Source: Chloroflexota bacterium (GTDB taxonomy: Bacteria; Chloroflexota; Anaerolineae; UBA4142). Taken from it: 64,000 nt of DNA. Under the pieces are notes generated by a model, which worked only from the letters and a program-made list of their open reading frames with translations, was not told the origin of the DNA and did no database searches. The DNA is taken from positions 47,701 to 111,700 of the forward strand of contig JACRBM010000086.1 of NCBI GenBank assembly GCA_016219275.1, given 5' to 3'. Below are positions 15,764 through 24,520 of the stretch, piece by piece (positions within the stretch are counted from its first letter, which is position 1; the number at the start of each line of letters is the position of its first letter). Both the position numbers and the translations under genes were made by a program.

Positions 15764-16986
15764 AAGCGATTCAATTCAATGCCGCGATTCCGCGTTATGC
15801 CCTGGGACTCGCGCTTGGGAAAATCTATCAGCCGATTTTGTGGAGCGGACTTTCCTGCACGCAATACGTGGATGCGCCGGAGCCGCGCTTGCCAAACGAC
15901 GAATGGGTGAAAATCAAAACGCGGTATGGCGGGATTTGCGGCAGTGACAATCATTTGCTTCATTTGCACAACAGTCCCGCGGCGTCGGCGGTGACTTCGT
16001 TTCCATTTGTCATCGGTCACGAAAATGTGGGGACGATTTTGGAACTGGGTTCGCGCGTGCGTGATGTTGCGATGGGCGAGCGCGTCGTGATTGAGCCGAC
16101 GTTGTGGTGCAAGCCGCGCGGGTTTGCCGATTTGTGTGAGTGCTGTGCGCGTGGCGATATTCAATTGTGCGAACGGATTACCGAAGGTACGATTTCGGCT
16201 GGGCTGATTTTGGGTTCTTGTCGCGATACCGGCGGAAGTTGGAGTCCGTACTATCTCGCGCACGCGTCCCAGGTTTATCGCGTGCCCGATGCGGTGAGCG
16301 ACGAGAACGCGTTGCTCGTCGAGCCGTTCGCGACCAGTTTGCACGCGGTGCTTGCGAACCTGCCGAGCGATAATGAGACGGTGCTTGTCTTTGGCGCGGG
16401 CGTGATTGGCTTGGGCATCATCGCGGCTCTGCGCGCGCTGGAGAGCAAGGCGCGCATCATCGTGCTCGCGCGGCATGGCATCCAGCAAGAACTGGCGAAA
16501 AAGTTTGGCGCGGACATGGTGATTTCCGCATCGCGCAATGCAAATCACTTTGCGGAATTCGCACGTGCGGTCAATGGCAAGTTGCTCAAACCGATTCTCG
16601 GCAAGCCGGTGCTCATCGGTGGAGCAGAGGTCGTGTACGAGTGTGTCGGCAACGCGGATTCGATTGACGACGCGTTGCGATTTACGCGTGCGAGTGGCGT
16701 CGTCGTGCTCGCCGGACTCGCGGCGGTGCCGAATGGCGTGGACTGGACGCCGATCTGGATGAAAGAGTTGCATCTCAAAGGCACGTACACGTACGGGCAT
16801 GACGATTTTCGCGGCGAGCGTTGGAAGACGTTCGACCTCGCGCTCGATCTGATGGCGCGCGGCAAGGTGGACCTCTCGCCGATGATTACGCACAAGTTTC
16901 CGCTGAACGAGTACGCGCGCGCGTTCGATGTCGTCAACAAGCGCAGTCGTGAGCGGTCGGTCAAAGTGGTGTTTGAATTCGATTAG
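15760..16986 (+). CDS. Zinc-dependent alcohol dehydrogenase-like (MDR) protein
   Basis: 408 residues from the ATG overlapping the methyltransferase stop. The catalytic zinc site is 'GGICGSDNH' and 'VIGHENVG'. The structural-zinc lobe is Cys-rich (WCKPRGFADLCECCARGDIQLC), and the nucleotide fold has 'VLVFGAGVIGLGIIA' (GxGxxG). Length and lobes match medium-chain dehydrogenases, with the N-terminus longer than usual by ~25 residues. The substrate is unknown. Being translationally coupled to an O-methyltransferase suggests a short secondary-metabolic or quinone-modifying route. Confidence 0.88.
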   Translation: MKAIQFNAAIPRYALGLALGKIYQPILWSGLSCTQYVDAPEPRLPNDEWVKIKTRYGGICGSDNHLLHLHNSPAASAVTSFPFVIGHENVGTILELGSRVRDVAMGERVVIEPTLWCKPRGFADLCECCARGDIQLCERITEGTISAGLILGSCRDTGGSWSPYYLAHASQVYRVPDAVSDENALLVEPFATSLHAVLANLPSDNETVLVFGAGVIGLGIIAALRALESKARIIVLARHGIQQELAKKFGADMVISASRNANHFAEFARAVNGKLLKPILGKPVLIGGAEVVYECVGNADSIDDALRFTRASGVVVLAGLAAVPNGVDWTPIWMKELHLKGTYTYGHDDFRGERWKTFDLALDLMARGKVDLSPMITHKFPLNEYARAFDVVNKRSRERSVKVVFEFD

Positions 16987-17027
16987 TTTGAGTGGTGTCA
17001 TTCTCAGATACAAGTTGGGAGGCGAGG

Positions 17028-17237
17028 ATGATTCGTTATAAAGTGATTATTTATTGGAGCGCCGAAGATAACGCGTTTGTTGCGGAGGTTCCCGAATTGC
17101 CCGGTTGCATAGCGGCTGGCGCGACATATCAGGAAGCGTTGGGGAATGTTGAAACGATTATCCGCGAATGGATTGAAACCGCGCAAGAATTGGGACGCCC
17201 CAGCCCAGAACCCAAAGGGCGTTTGGTTTTTGCCTAA
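17028..17237 (+). CDS. Orphan HicB-like antitoxin domain protein
   Basis: 69 residues; GGGAGGCGAGG precedes the ATG. 'YSAEDNAFVAEVPELPGCIAAGATYQEAL' matches the HicB partial RNase-H fold (here 'WSAEDNAFVAEVPELPGC') and 'ETIIREWIETAQELGRPSPEP' is the usual tail. No DNA-binding extension and no HicA toxin gene are seen on either side, so it is probably an orphan or a domesticated family member. Confidence 0.85.
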   Translation: MIRYKVIIYWSAEDNAFVAEVPELPGCIAAGATYQEALGNVETIIREWIETAQELGRPSPEPKGRLVFA

Positions 17238-17253
17238 ATTCCCACAACCCGAT

Positions 17254-17940
17254 ATGAACGCTTCACAATTACCTCAAGTTACCCAAGACGAAAAAATGCT
17301 CGACCTTGCCGCGCGGTACGCGCCGATTATTCTCGCCGACGAACGCGAGCCATTCGCAGTTGTCGCGGCAGGGTACACGATTTTCGATCACGAAGACGCG
17401 TCACCCTCATTCAAGCGCCGCGTTGAGTGGGGCAGTGCGGGCTATCCAGCGACGCGCGCCATCGAGTATGCGTTATGGTGGGACTGGGACATTGGGCATC
17501 TCTACGAACTCGAACACGCGTGGACATTCGTCGGTGCGAACGGCGAGGTTGTCGCGGTCGAGGCGTCGTGGCATGGCATGTTCGGTCCCGCAGAAGATGT
17601 AAAGCTCGAAGGCATGCACCCGGTTTTGCTCGCGCAACCCGGCAAGCACGCCATGGCGGCGAGCATTGCGCCGTTCGACGAAATCCGCGAGTGGGCGGAG
17701 AAAGAAGCCGGACCGGACGCGGGCAAGGATGGCTTGCTCGAAAACGAGTTGTTTCGCGGTAAGTTACACAAGGCATCAGAAGCCGACGCGCGCGTACGCG
17801 CGTATCTCAAGCCGCGCGCGTTCGTGCCGTCGTGGAATTTCACCAAACGATTCCCGGTCACGCGCGAAATGTTGATGCCCTGGGACGCGCTGTGCGAGTG
17901 GATCCCCTCGCGCATCGCGTGGTGGCTGGAGCAGATTTAA
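17254..17940 (+). CDS. Conserved hypothetical soluble protein
   Basis: 228 residues from the ATG at 17254. There is no signal peptide. 'RYAPIILADEREPFAVVAAGYTIF' opens the fold, and 'YALWWDWDIGHLYELEHAW' followed by 'EASWHGMF' gives a Trp/His/Asp/Glu cluster that could bind a metal or phosphate. I recall similar proteins being annotated only as hypothetical in Actinobacteria and Chloroflexota. No function is assigned. Confidence 0.65.
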   Translation: MNASQLPQVTQDEKMLDLAARYAPIILADEREPFAVVAAGYTIFDHEDASPSFKRRVEWGSAGYPATRAIEYALWWDWDIGHLYELEHAWTFVGANGEVVAVEASWHGMFGPAEDVKLEGMHPVLLAQPGKHAMAASIAPFDEIREWAEKEAGPDAGKDGLLENELFRGKLHKASEADARVRAYLKPRAFVPSWNFTKRFPVTREMLMPWDALCEWIPSRIAWWLEQI

Positions 17941-18010
17941 GATTTGCGATTGATGATTTCAGATTTGAAATCTGCAAGCGAAATCGAAAATCCAAAATCA
18001 TAAACCCAAA
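17941..18010. repeat. GATTTGCGATT/GAAATCGAAAATCC simple repeats
   Basis: Alternating ATTTGCGATTGATGATTTCAG and AATCGAAAATCCAAAATC units fill the spacer before the fusion gene. Confidence 0.55.
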
Positions 18011-18024
18011 ATTCTTCAGAGGTG

Positions 18025-20502
18025 ATGATGCCTCTCCTCGACCTTGATCTTTATCGCAAGCAAGTGGTAGTGTCCGAATATCCGCTCGTCACATTGAGCG
18101 TGATTGACGCGGGGCGTTTTCCGGCGGAACGCACGATGCTGTTCATTCACGGTTTCGGCGGATACGCGCTGCAGTGGGAAAAACAGCTCACCGAGTTCGC
18201 CGAAAAAAATCGCGTCATCGCGTTGGATGTGCGCGGTCACGGTTCGTCGGATTGCCCGGCGAGCGCGTACACGATGGACGAGCTGGTCGGCGATGTCGAA
18301 CGCGTGGTCGAAGCGTTGCGCCTGCCGCCGAAATTCGACTTGCTCGCACATTCCTTTGGCGGCGCGATTGCCGCGTCGTACGCGATCAAACACCCCGATC
18401 GCGTTGCGCGCCTCGTTCTCACCGGAACCTCGGTTGAATTTTCGCTCAACGGCTTGTTGCGTTTCGCGTTCAAACTCCCCACCGCGATTGCCGAAGTGGT
18501 TCGCGCGCGCTTCCCGCGCAACGTCTCCGCACCCGCGCACGTGTTGAAAGCGATGTATTACAACGCGATGGTCAAGTGGGACGGCAACACGACTTTGCCG
18601 CGCGTGCGCGTGCCGACGCTTGTCATCCTGGGTCATCGCGACATCACCTTCAAGCGTTCCGCGTACGACGCGGTCGCCGACCGGATTCCCGGCGCACAGG
18701 TCGCGAAAATCCCGGTCTCGGCGCACATGGTGCAACTCGAACGTCCCGACGCGGTTAACCGTGCGATCACGCGTTTTCTCGGCGGCGGCGCGGTGACGTG
18801 GCGCGAAGGACGCGAGCGCCAGGTAATTGACCTGGTCAAGCAACGTCCCTGGCTCAAGCATTACGAAGAACAAGTGCCGTACTCCGTCGCGTATCCGTCG
18901 CAACCGCTCTTTCGTTTTCTCGAATCCGCCGCGCGGCGGTTTCCGAATCAGCGCGCCGTCGTCTTTTATGATCGCGCGCTATCGTATCGCGAGTTGAACG
19001 ACGCGACGAATCGTTTGGCGAATGCGTTGAGTAATCTTGGCGTCAAGAAAGGTGACCGCGTCGCGCTGCTCTTGCCCAACTCGCCGCAGATGGTGATCGC
19101 GTACTATGCCGCGCTGAAAATTGGCGCGATCGTCGTCAGTCTCAATCCGTTGTCCAATGTGGACGAGCTCGCGCATCAGTTGAACGATGCGGGCGCGGAG
19201 ACGATCATCGCGTTGAGCAATTTTTATCCCGCGATCAAAGTTGTGCGCGTGGGAACGCCGCTCAAACACGTGATCCTGACGAACATCAAAGAGTACTTTG
19301 CCGCGCCGCGGCGCGTTCTGTTTTCGATTGTGCGCGAATCGCGCGAGGGACATCGCATTGATCTGCGCGGCGAAACGAACACGTACGCGTTTCAAGAGTT
19401 GCTCACGCGCGCGTCGAGCGCGTCGCCGACGGTCGAAGTGACGCCCGACGATCTCGCGCTGATTCAGTACTCGAGCGGCACAACCGATTTGCCCAAGGGT
19501 GTGATGTTGACGCACGCGAACGTCGTTGCCAACACGGTGCAGTTGCGGCATTGGCTTTCGGATGTGGAAGACGGCGAAGAAGTGGTCCTGAGCGTCTTGC
19601 CTTTTTCGCATTCGTACGGAATGACGACCTGCTTGAACCTGGGAATTTCGATTGCCGCGACGCTCGTTCTCCTGCCGACCTTTTCGACGCGCGAGGTGTT
19701 GCAAGTCATCGCGCGTTATCGCCCGACGCTCTTTCCGGGTGTGCCGACGATGTACGTCGCGATCAACAATTTTCCAAACGTTCGCAAGTACGGTCTCAAA
19801 ACGATTCGCGCGTGCGTGAGCGGCGCGGCGCCATTGCCCTTGGAAGTGCAAGAGGCATTCGAGAAACTGACGCGCGCGAAATTGGTCGAAGGATATGGCT
19901 TGACGGAAGCCAGTCCGGTGACGCACGCGAATCCGATCTACGGTCATCGCAAAACCGGCACGATTGGCGTGCCGTTGCCGGACACCGAAGCGAAAATCGT
20001 GGATTTGCAAACGCGGCTCGACGTACCGGTCGGCGCGATTGGCGAACTCGCGGTGCGCGGTCCGCAAGTGATGTGTGGTTATTGGAATCGTCCGAGCGAG
20101 ACCGTGCAGGTGTTAAGCCCGGATGGGTGGCTGTCCACCGGCGATCTCGCGCGCCAAGATAACGACGGGTATTTTCAAATCATTGATCGTAAAAAGGATA
20201 TGATTCTCGCGGGCGTTTACAATGTCTATCCGCGCGATGTCGAAGAAGTGTTGTACGAACATCCCAAGGTTCTAGAAGTCGCGGTTGCGGGCGTTGCGCC
20301 GGATGGAGGTGATACGGCAGTCAAGGCATACGTCGTGTTGAAGAAAGGCGAAGTCGCGACGGCGGAAGAGTTCATGGAGTTCTGCCGAATGCGCCTTGAA
20401 GCGTACGCCGTGCCGCGTCTCGTCGAGTTCCGCGATCAGTTACCCAAGACGTTTGTGGGCAAAGTGTTCAAGCGTAAACTCATCGAAGAAGACCGCAGGT
20501 GA
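18025..20502 (+). CDS. Alpha/beta hydrolase-acyl-CoA ligase fusion
   Basis: 825 residues; the start is one of two adjacent ATGs after AGAGG. Residues ~1-262 are an alpha/beta hydrolase: 'LFIHGFGG' oxyanion loop, nucleophile Ser110 in A-H-S-F-G-G, and a late His in 'VSAHMVQLE'. Residues ~290-825 are an ANL-family adenylating enzyme: P-loop 'SSGTTDLPKGVMLTH', 'EGYGLTEASP', the hinge 'STGDLARQDNDGYF', 'DRKKDMILAGVYNVYPRDVEE', and the catalytic Lys in 'PKTFVGKVFKRKL'. The fusion suggests an ester or thioester is hydrolysed and the freed acid re-activated to its CoA ester. The substrate is unknown. Confidence 0.9.
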   Translation: MMPLLDLDLYRKQVVVSEYPLVTLSVIDAGRFPAERTMLFIHGFGGYALQWEKQLTEFAEKNRVIALDVRGHGSSDCPASAYTMDELVGDVERVVEALRLPPKFDLLAHSFGGAIAASYAIKHPDRVARLVLTGTSVEFSLNGLLRFAFKLPTAIAEVVRARFPRNVSAPAHVLKAMYYNAMVKWDGNTTLPRVRVPTLVILGHRDITFKRSAYDAVADRIPGAQVAKIPVSAHMVQLERPDAVNRAITRFLGGGAVTWREGRERQVIDLVKQRPWLKHYEEQVPYSVAYPSQPLFRFLESAARRFPNQRAVVFYDRALSYRELNDATNRLANALSNLGVKKGDRVALLLPNSPQMVIAYYAALKIGAIVVSLNPLSNVDELAHQLNDAGAETIIALSNFYPAIKVVRVGTPLKHVILTNIKEYFAAPRRVLFSIVRESREGHRIDLRGETNTYAFQELLTRASSASPTVEVTPDDLALIQYSSGTTDLPKGVMLTHANVVANTVQLRHWLSDVEDGEEVVLSVLPFSHSYGMTTCLNLGISIAATLVLLPTFSTREVLQVIARYRPTLFPGVPTMYVAINNFPNVRKYGLKTIRACVSGAAPLPLEVQEAFEKLTRAKLVEGYGLTEASPVTHANPIYGHRKTGTIGVPLPDTEAKIVDLQTRLDVPVGAIGELAVRGPQVMCGYWNRPSETVQVLSPDGWLSTGDLARQDNDGYFQIIDRKKDMILAGVYNVYPRDVEEVLYEHPKVLEVAVAGVAPDGGDTAVKAYVVLKKGEVATAEEFMEFCRMRLEAYAVPRLVEFRDQLPKTFVGKVFKRKLIEEDRR

Positions 20503-20515
20503 GAATTCGGAATTC

Positions 20516-20563
20516 AGGATTCAGTATACAGTGTTCAGTTCTGAACACTGTATACTGAATCCT
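20516..20563. repeat. Perfect 23-bp inverted repeat
   Basis: Arms 20516-20538 and 20541-20563 are exactly complementary with a 2-nt loop; the core word is ATTCAGTATACAGTGTTCAG. No T-run follows in the + direction. It sits between two + strand genes. Confidence 0.85.
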
Positions 20564-20577
20564 GAACACTGCCCCCG

Positions 20578-21441
20578 ATGCCCGCACTTGCCATTCTCCT
20601 TGTCCTTGCCGCCGCGGTGCTCCACGCGTTTTGGAATTTTCTCGCCAAGGACGCGCGCGATTCATCCGCGTTTATGTGGTGGGGCGTTGCGGTTGGCGCG
20701 GTGTGGAACGCGCTGTTCGTCGTAACGCAGACCTCGCTCGCTCTGCCGCTCGAAACGTGGCTCTATCTTCTCCCCAGTCTCGTCGCCGAAATTGCGTACG
20801 TCGCGCTGATTTCGCGCGGGTACGATAACGGCGATCTCTCGCAAGTGTATCCCATCGCGCGCGGGACGCCGCCGCTGTTCATCGCGCTGTGGAGCGCGAT
20901 CTTTCTCGGCGAACGTTTGCCAATCCTGGGTTATGCCGGCATCGCGCTGTTGATGATCGGCATTTACCTCGCGTCGCTCCGTTCGTTCGACGATGTGTGG
21001 AAACCGCTCCGCTCGGTCAAACATCGTCCCACGCAATTCGCGTTGCTCGCTGCGCTGTGTGTGTCAGTCTATTCAACGCTCGACAAAATGGGCGTGGGGC
21101 ATACGACGCCACTCGTATACAATGTGTGGGTGTATGCTGGCATCGCGATTGGGTACGCGCCGTTTGTGTGGGCGCGCGGCAATCGCGCGAGCACGGCGCG
21201 TGAATGGCGCGCGAATTGGCGGCGCATCGTGATGGGGAGCGTCGCGACAGTTGGCAGTTATTTGCTCGCGCTGACCGGGATGACGCTGACCGCGGCGAGT
21301 TATGTGGGCGCGGTGCGCGCGACGAGTGTCGTGATGGGCGCGCTGTTGGGTTGGCTGTGGCTCAAGGAACAGTTCGGCGCGGTGCGCGTGTTTGCGTCCG
21401 CGTTGATGGTGGCAGGGCTGGCGATGGTTGCGCTGGCGTGA
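20578..21441 (+). CDS. EamA/DMT-family transporter
   Basis: 287 residues, ten hydrophobic segments in two EamA repeats; the second begins near residue 150 with 'ALLAALCVSVYSTLDKMG'. 'YDNGDLSQVYPIARGTPPLF' is the loop commonly seen in the first repeat of this subgroup. It is only distantly similar to the EamA protein at 5215. Substrate unknown. The ATG has no Shine-Dalgarno sequence and follows the inverted repeat by 14 nt. Confidence 0.87.
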   Translation: MPALAILLVLAAAVLHAFWNFLAKDARDSSAFMWWGVAVGAVWNALFVVTQTSLALPLETWLYLLPSLVAEIAYVALISRGYDNGDLSQVYPIARGTPPLFIALWSAIFLGERLPILGYAGIALLMIGIYLASLRSFDDVWKPLRSVKHRPTQFALLAALCVSVYSTLDKMGVGHTTPLVYNVWVYAGIAIGYAPFVWARGNRASTAREWRANWRRIVMGSVATVGSYLLALTGMTLTAASYVGAVRATSVVMGALLGWLWLKEQFGAVRVFASALMVAGLAMVALA

Positions 21442-21448
21442 ATAAAGA

Positions 21449-21480
21449 GACCTTCCAGGTTTCTAAAAACCTGGAAGGTC
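21449..21480. terminator. Convergent-gene hairpin (GACCTTCCAGGTTT)
   Basis: Exact 14-bp arms with a 4-nt loop between the EamA stop and the TIR-protein stop. There is no long U-tract, so termination strength is uncertain. Confidence 0.65.
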
Positions 21481-21494
21481 TAGTTTCGTCGCGA

Positions 21495-24341
21495 CTACTT
21501 CGGCTTGTTCACTCGTTCCAATAGTCGTGTGCGTTTCTTTCGAATTGCTTCTTGGGAGTACCTGTTGATACTTTGTGCGAATTTTCCTGTTAAGGTGTGT
21601 TCGACAATCCGTAAGACAGTTCTCAAAGGTCGCGGCAATTTCTGAAACACTATGATTCCGCGCAGATTTATACGTGCCGCAATTGTTGATGTGTGATCTT
21701 CACCGAATGTATTGCAACAAATTCTGTACGCGCGTTCGAAGCACTGGCGCGCGACGGGAAGGTCACCGAGGTATTGCGACACCAAGCCGAGATTGTTGAC
21801 AGCGATGGCAACTTGGGGGTGGTTTGTACCGAACGAAGTCTCCCAGATCGCGAGTGCGCGTTCGCAATGCTGCCGCGCGGCGGGGAGGTCGCCGAGGTCT
21901 TTCAGCACCATACCGAGATTGTGTACGACGGTGGCGACGTTGGGATGGTTGGGACCGAAGGTGGCTTCATCAATCGCGAGTGCGCGTTCGAAATGCTGCC
22001 GCGCGGCGGGGAGGTCGCCGAGGTCTTTCAGCACCATACCGAGATTGTCGACACGTTTAGCGATGTTGGGATGGTTCGGACCGAAGATAGCTTCATCAAT
22101 CGCGAGTGCGCGTTCTACGTACTGGCGCGCGGCGGGAAGGTCGCCGAGGTCTTTCAGCACCATACCGAGATTGTTGACAGTGGCGGCGACGTTGGGATGG
22201 TTGGGACCGAAGGTGGCTTCATCAATCATGAGGGCGCGTTCCAAGCACTGGCGCGCAGCGGGAAGGTCGCCGAGGTCATAATTCACACCGCCTAGATTGT
22301 TGACGACGGTAGCGATGTCGGGATGGTTGGGACCAAAGATGGCTTCATCAATCGCGAGTGCGCGCTCAAAGCGCTGGCGCGCAGCGGGAAGGTCACCGAG
22401 GTCTTTCAACACCATGCCGAGATTGTTGACGTCGCGCGCGACATTGGGATGGTTGGGACCGAAGACGGCTACGTCAATCGCGAGTGCGCGTTCAAAGCAC
22501 TGACGCGCGGCGGGGAGATCGCCGAGGTCTATCAGCGCCGAGCCGAGATTGTTGACAGCGGTGGCGACGTTGGGATGGTTGGGACCGAGGGTGGCTTTGT
22601 CAATCGCGAGTGCGCGTTCAAATAATTGTTTGGCTTCCGCTAATTGGGCGCGGGTTCTCAAATAGAGTGCCGCTTGGTTGAACAAACGCCCGGTCGCCTC
22701 GGGGGTAGTGTTCAGCCTTGCGGCAAAATCGCTAGCCGCAAGCGCGTGTGTGAGCAAGCGGGCGCAATCTTGCCATGAATCTAGGTCTGTTGAAATGTCG
22801 CCGCCCGGAAACGCATCGTCCACGATTCGCACGGCGGTATCGGCAAACATTTTGCGTTCGTCGTCCGTCATCCGTTCGCGTACAATTGCTTGCACCAAAC
22901 GGTGTACGGCAATTGTCATGTCCGTTTTCTCAACCAACGAATATTTTCGCAGTGCAATCAACGCGTTCGCCAACGCGTATTCGTCGTTCGGTAGGGGCGA
23001 CGCATGCGTCGCCCCTACAAGAATATCCAATGGAATCTCGTCCGGCGCAAAGAACGCGCACAGGTTCATCAGCGTAAGGGCGGCGGGGGATTCCGCTGCA
23101 ACCGCGTTGAACGAAATCGTCCACGTTGTCGCTACCGTGTCGGGGTAATCGTGCGGCTTGAATTTCGGATCGCGCAACAGTTCCGCGCGGTGCGTCTCGA
23201 AAATTCGCAAATAATCCGCAAACGTCGTCCCGCTCGCCTCGATGTACGCGGCGGCTTGGGTTAATGCCAGCGGCAAACAACCCAGCGCGTCCGCCAGTTT
23301 GCCCGCGTCACCCCCACCCCGACCCTCCCCCGTCTGCTTTGCAGACAGGGGAGAGAGACCAGAGCGCTTGATCAAAAACGCAATGGCGTCGTCACGTGGC
23401 AATGGTTTGACCGTGAGCGGCGCGGCAAGCGCGCGCCACGCCGAATGCCGCGACGTGATGAGCACGTGTCCGCCACCCGGCGGCAGAAAATCGCGCACGT
23501 CCTCCGGCGCGTTCGCGTTATCGAAAATCAACAACCAACGCTGCGTTTGCCGCAAATGTGCGCGCACCGCGTCCATCACGATTCGCTGGTCGCGCTCATC
23601 CTTTTCCGGCAAGTTCAAGGGCTGGGCGAGCGCGGCAAAATCCGCGGCGAGCGTCATCGTGGTTTCCGCGCGCAGCCACCACACCAGGTCGTACTCGGGC
23701 GCGTGGCGGTACGCGTACTCGATTGCCATTTGCGTTTTGCCGACGCCGCCCAAGCCGTGAATTGCTTGCGTCAGCGCGGCGGTCAGTGTGGCGGCGAGCG
23801 CGTTGTGCAGTTGCGCCAGTTCGGTCTCGCGCCCGGTGAAATTTGGATTGCGCGGTTTCACATTCCAAACGGCGGGAAGAACACCGGGGAATTTTGAGGG
23901 AACTGAGGGAATCGAAGGAAACTTGGGAGCACTGGCTGGTTTGGCACGTGTGTGTTTGATGCGCGCGAGCAAGGTTGCGCGCGCCGAGTTCTCGTCGAGG
24001 TTGACGAGATCAATGTAGACGATGGCGCGGAACAGACCATCGGGTTGAAAATCGCGGACGCGCACCGGGAGCAATTTGCCTTGTTCGCCGGTCGGGTCTT
24101 GCGCGAATGCCGCCGCCCATTCCGATTGCGTAAAGCGCGCGGCGAGATAGTTGGGCGAGAGGACGGCAATCGTGCGGGCGCACTCGGTCGCGGCGCGTTG
24201 CATTTCCAAAACGAAATTCGATCCCGCGACAAAATCCCACGCTTGAATCGTTGTTGTGTAGCCGACGTGTTCCAACTCCCACGCGATCCACTCTGCCCAC
24301 GCGCGGTCAGCACTCGTGTAACTGATAAAGAAATCGGTCAT
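21495..24341 (-). CDS. TIR-NB-ARC-TPR (STAND) protein
   Basis: 948 residues. GGAGA lies before the ATG. TIR domain 1-~135: it opens 'DFFISYTSADRAWAEWIAWEL' minus a residue and has 'SEW' at 73-75. The Glu expected four residues after this Trp in NADase TIRs is Phe79. A linker with repeat-derived residues 140-153 follows. NB-ARC ~170-500: Walker A GLGGVGKT (Lys202), 'LLIFDNANAPEDV', and 'HVLITSRHSAW'. The C-terminus ~555-890 has eight 42-residue kinesin-light-chain-type TPRs. The layout matches bacterial NLR-like sensor proteins, some of which act in phage defence. Function here is inferred. Confidence 0.88.
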   Translation of the reverse strand: MTDFFISYTSADRAWAEWIAWELEHVGYTTTIQAWDFVAGSNFVLEMQRAATECARTIAVLSPNYLAARFTQSEWAAAFAQDPTGEQGKLLPVRVRDFQPDGLFRAIVYIDLVNLDENSARATLLARIKHTRAKPASAPKFPSIPSVPSKFPGVLPAVWNVKPRNPNFTGRETELAQLHNALAATLTAALTQAIHGLGGVGKTQMAIEYAYRHAPEYDLVWWLRAETTMTLAADFAALAQPLNLPEKDERDQRIVMDAVRAHLRQTQRWLLIFDNANAPEDVRDFLPPGGGHVLITSRHSAWRALAAPLTVKPLPRDDAIAFLIKRSGLSPLSAKQTGEGRGGGDAGKLADALGCLPLALTQAAAYIEASGTTFADYLRIFETHRAELLRDPKFKPHDYPDTVATTWTISFNAVAAESPAALTLMNLCAFFAPDEIPLDILVGATHASPLPNDEYALANALIALRKYSLVEKTDMTIAVHRLVQAIVRERMTDDERKMFADTAVRIVDDAFPGGDISTDLDSWQDCARLLTHALAASDFAARLNTTPEATGRLFNQAALYLRTRAQLAEAKQLFERALAIDKATLGPNHPNVATAVNNLGSALIDLGDLPAARQCFERALAIDVAVFGPNHPNVARDVNNLGMVLKDLGDLPAARQRFERALAIDEAIFGPNHPDIATVVNNLGGVNYDLGDLPAARQCLERALMIDEATFGPNHPNVAATVNNLGMVLKDLGDLPAARQYVERALAIDEAIFGPNHPNIAKRVDNLGMVLKDLGDLPAARQHFERALAIDEATFGPNHPNVATVVHNLGMVLKDLGDLPAARQHCERALAIWETSFGTNHPQVAIAVNNLGLVSQYLGDLPVARQCFERAYRICCNTFGEDHTSTIAARINLRGIIVFQKLPRPLRTVLRIVEHTLTGKFAQSINRYSQEAIRKKRTRLLERVNKPK
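21710..22670 (-). repeat. Tandem 126-bp repeats encoding TPRs
   Basis: Eight in-phase units of 126 bp lie inside the TIR gene. Several share long identical stretches such as GGTCGCCGAGGTCTTTCAGC, recurring at constant spacing. This indicates recent unequal duplication, and copy number may differ between strains. Confidence 0.85.
22991..23018. repeat. 28-bp perfect palindrome inside the TIR gene
   Basis: It is exactly self-complementary around GCATGC and begins GTAGGGGCGACGC. It is read in frame by the TIR gene as '...VGATHASPLP', residues ~442-451. Confidence 0.8.
23305..23365. repeat. Intergenic-type 'CCCTCCCCCGTCTGC' hairpin inside the TIR gene
   Basis: CCTCCCCCGTCTGC and GCAGACAGGGGAGA arms pair around TTT. 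The same kind of sequence occurs between genes at 37194-37252. Here it is translated as 'SAKQTGEGRGGGDAGK'. Confidence 0.7.
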
Positions 24342-24391
24342 CGCGTCTCCGGTCGCGCCAAGGTGACGAGCCAGTACGTTCGAGCAAGTGT

Positions 24392-24420
24392 ATTATAGCG
24401 CGATTGCGCACGGAATTCAA
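24392..24420 (-). promoter_or_regulatory. Promoter of the TIR-NB-ARC gene
   Basis: On the - strand: TTGAAT (24420-24415), a 17-bp spacer and TATAAT (24397-24392), about 50 nt from the ATG. It is back to back with the + promoter at 24430. Confidence 0.7.
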
Positions 24421-24429
24421 AAGGTGTGT

Positions 24430-24458
24430 TTGGCGTGCGCGGACAACTGGGGTATAAT
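24430..24458 (+). promoter_or_regulatory. Sigma-70-type promoter
   Basis: TTGGCG (24430-24435), a 17-bp spacer and TATAAT (24453-24458). Drives the small gene at 24521 and yjbQ; the leader is about 60 nt. Confidence 0.65.
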
Positions 24459-24520
24459 TCGCCCGTCAAAAATGTTATCGCGGTCGGCGTCAGTCGCCGG
24501 CAGTCGCTCAAGAGGAACCG

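Noticed and set aside
21693..22625. Long open frames opposite the TPR region
   Set aside because: They mirror the 126-bp repeat of the real - strand gene and have no domain of their own.
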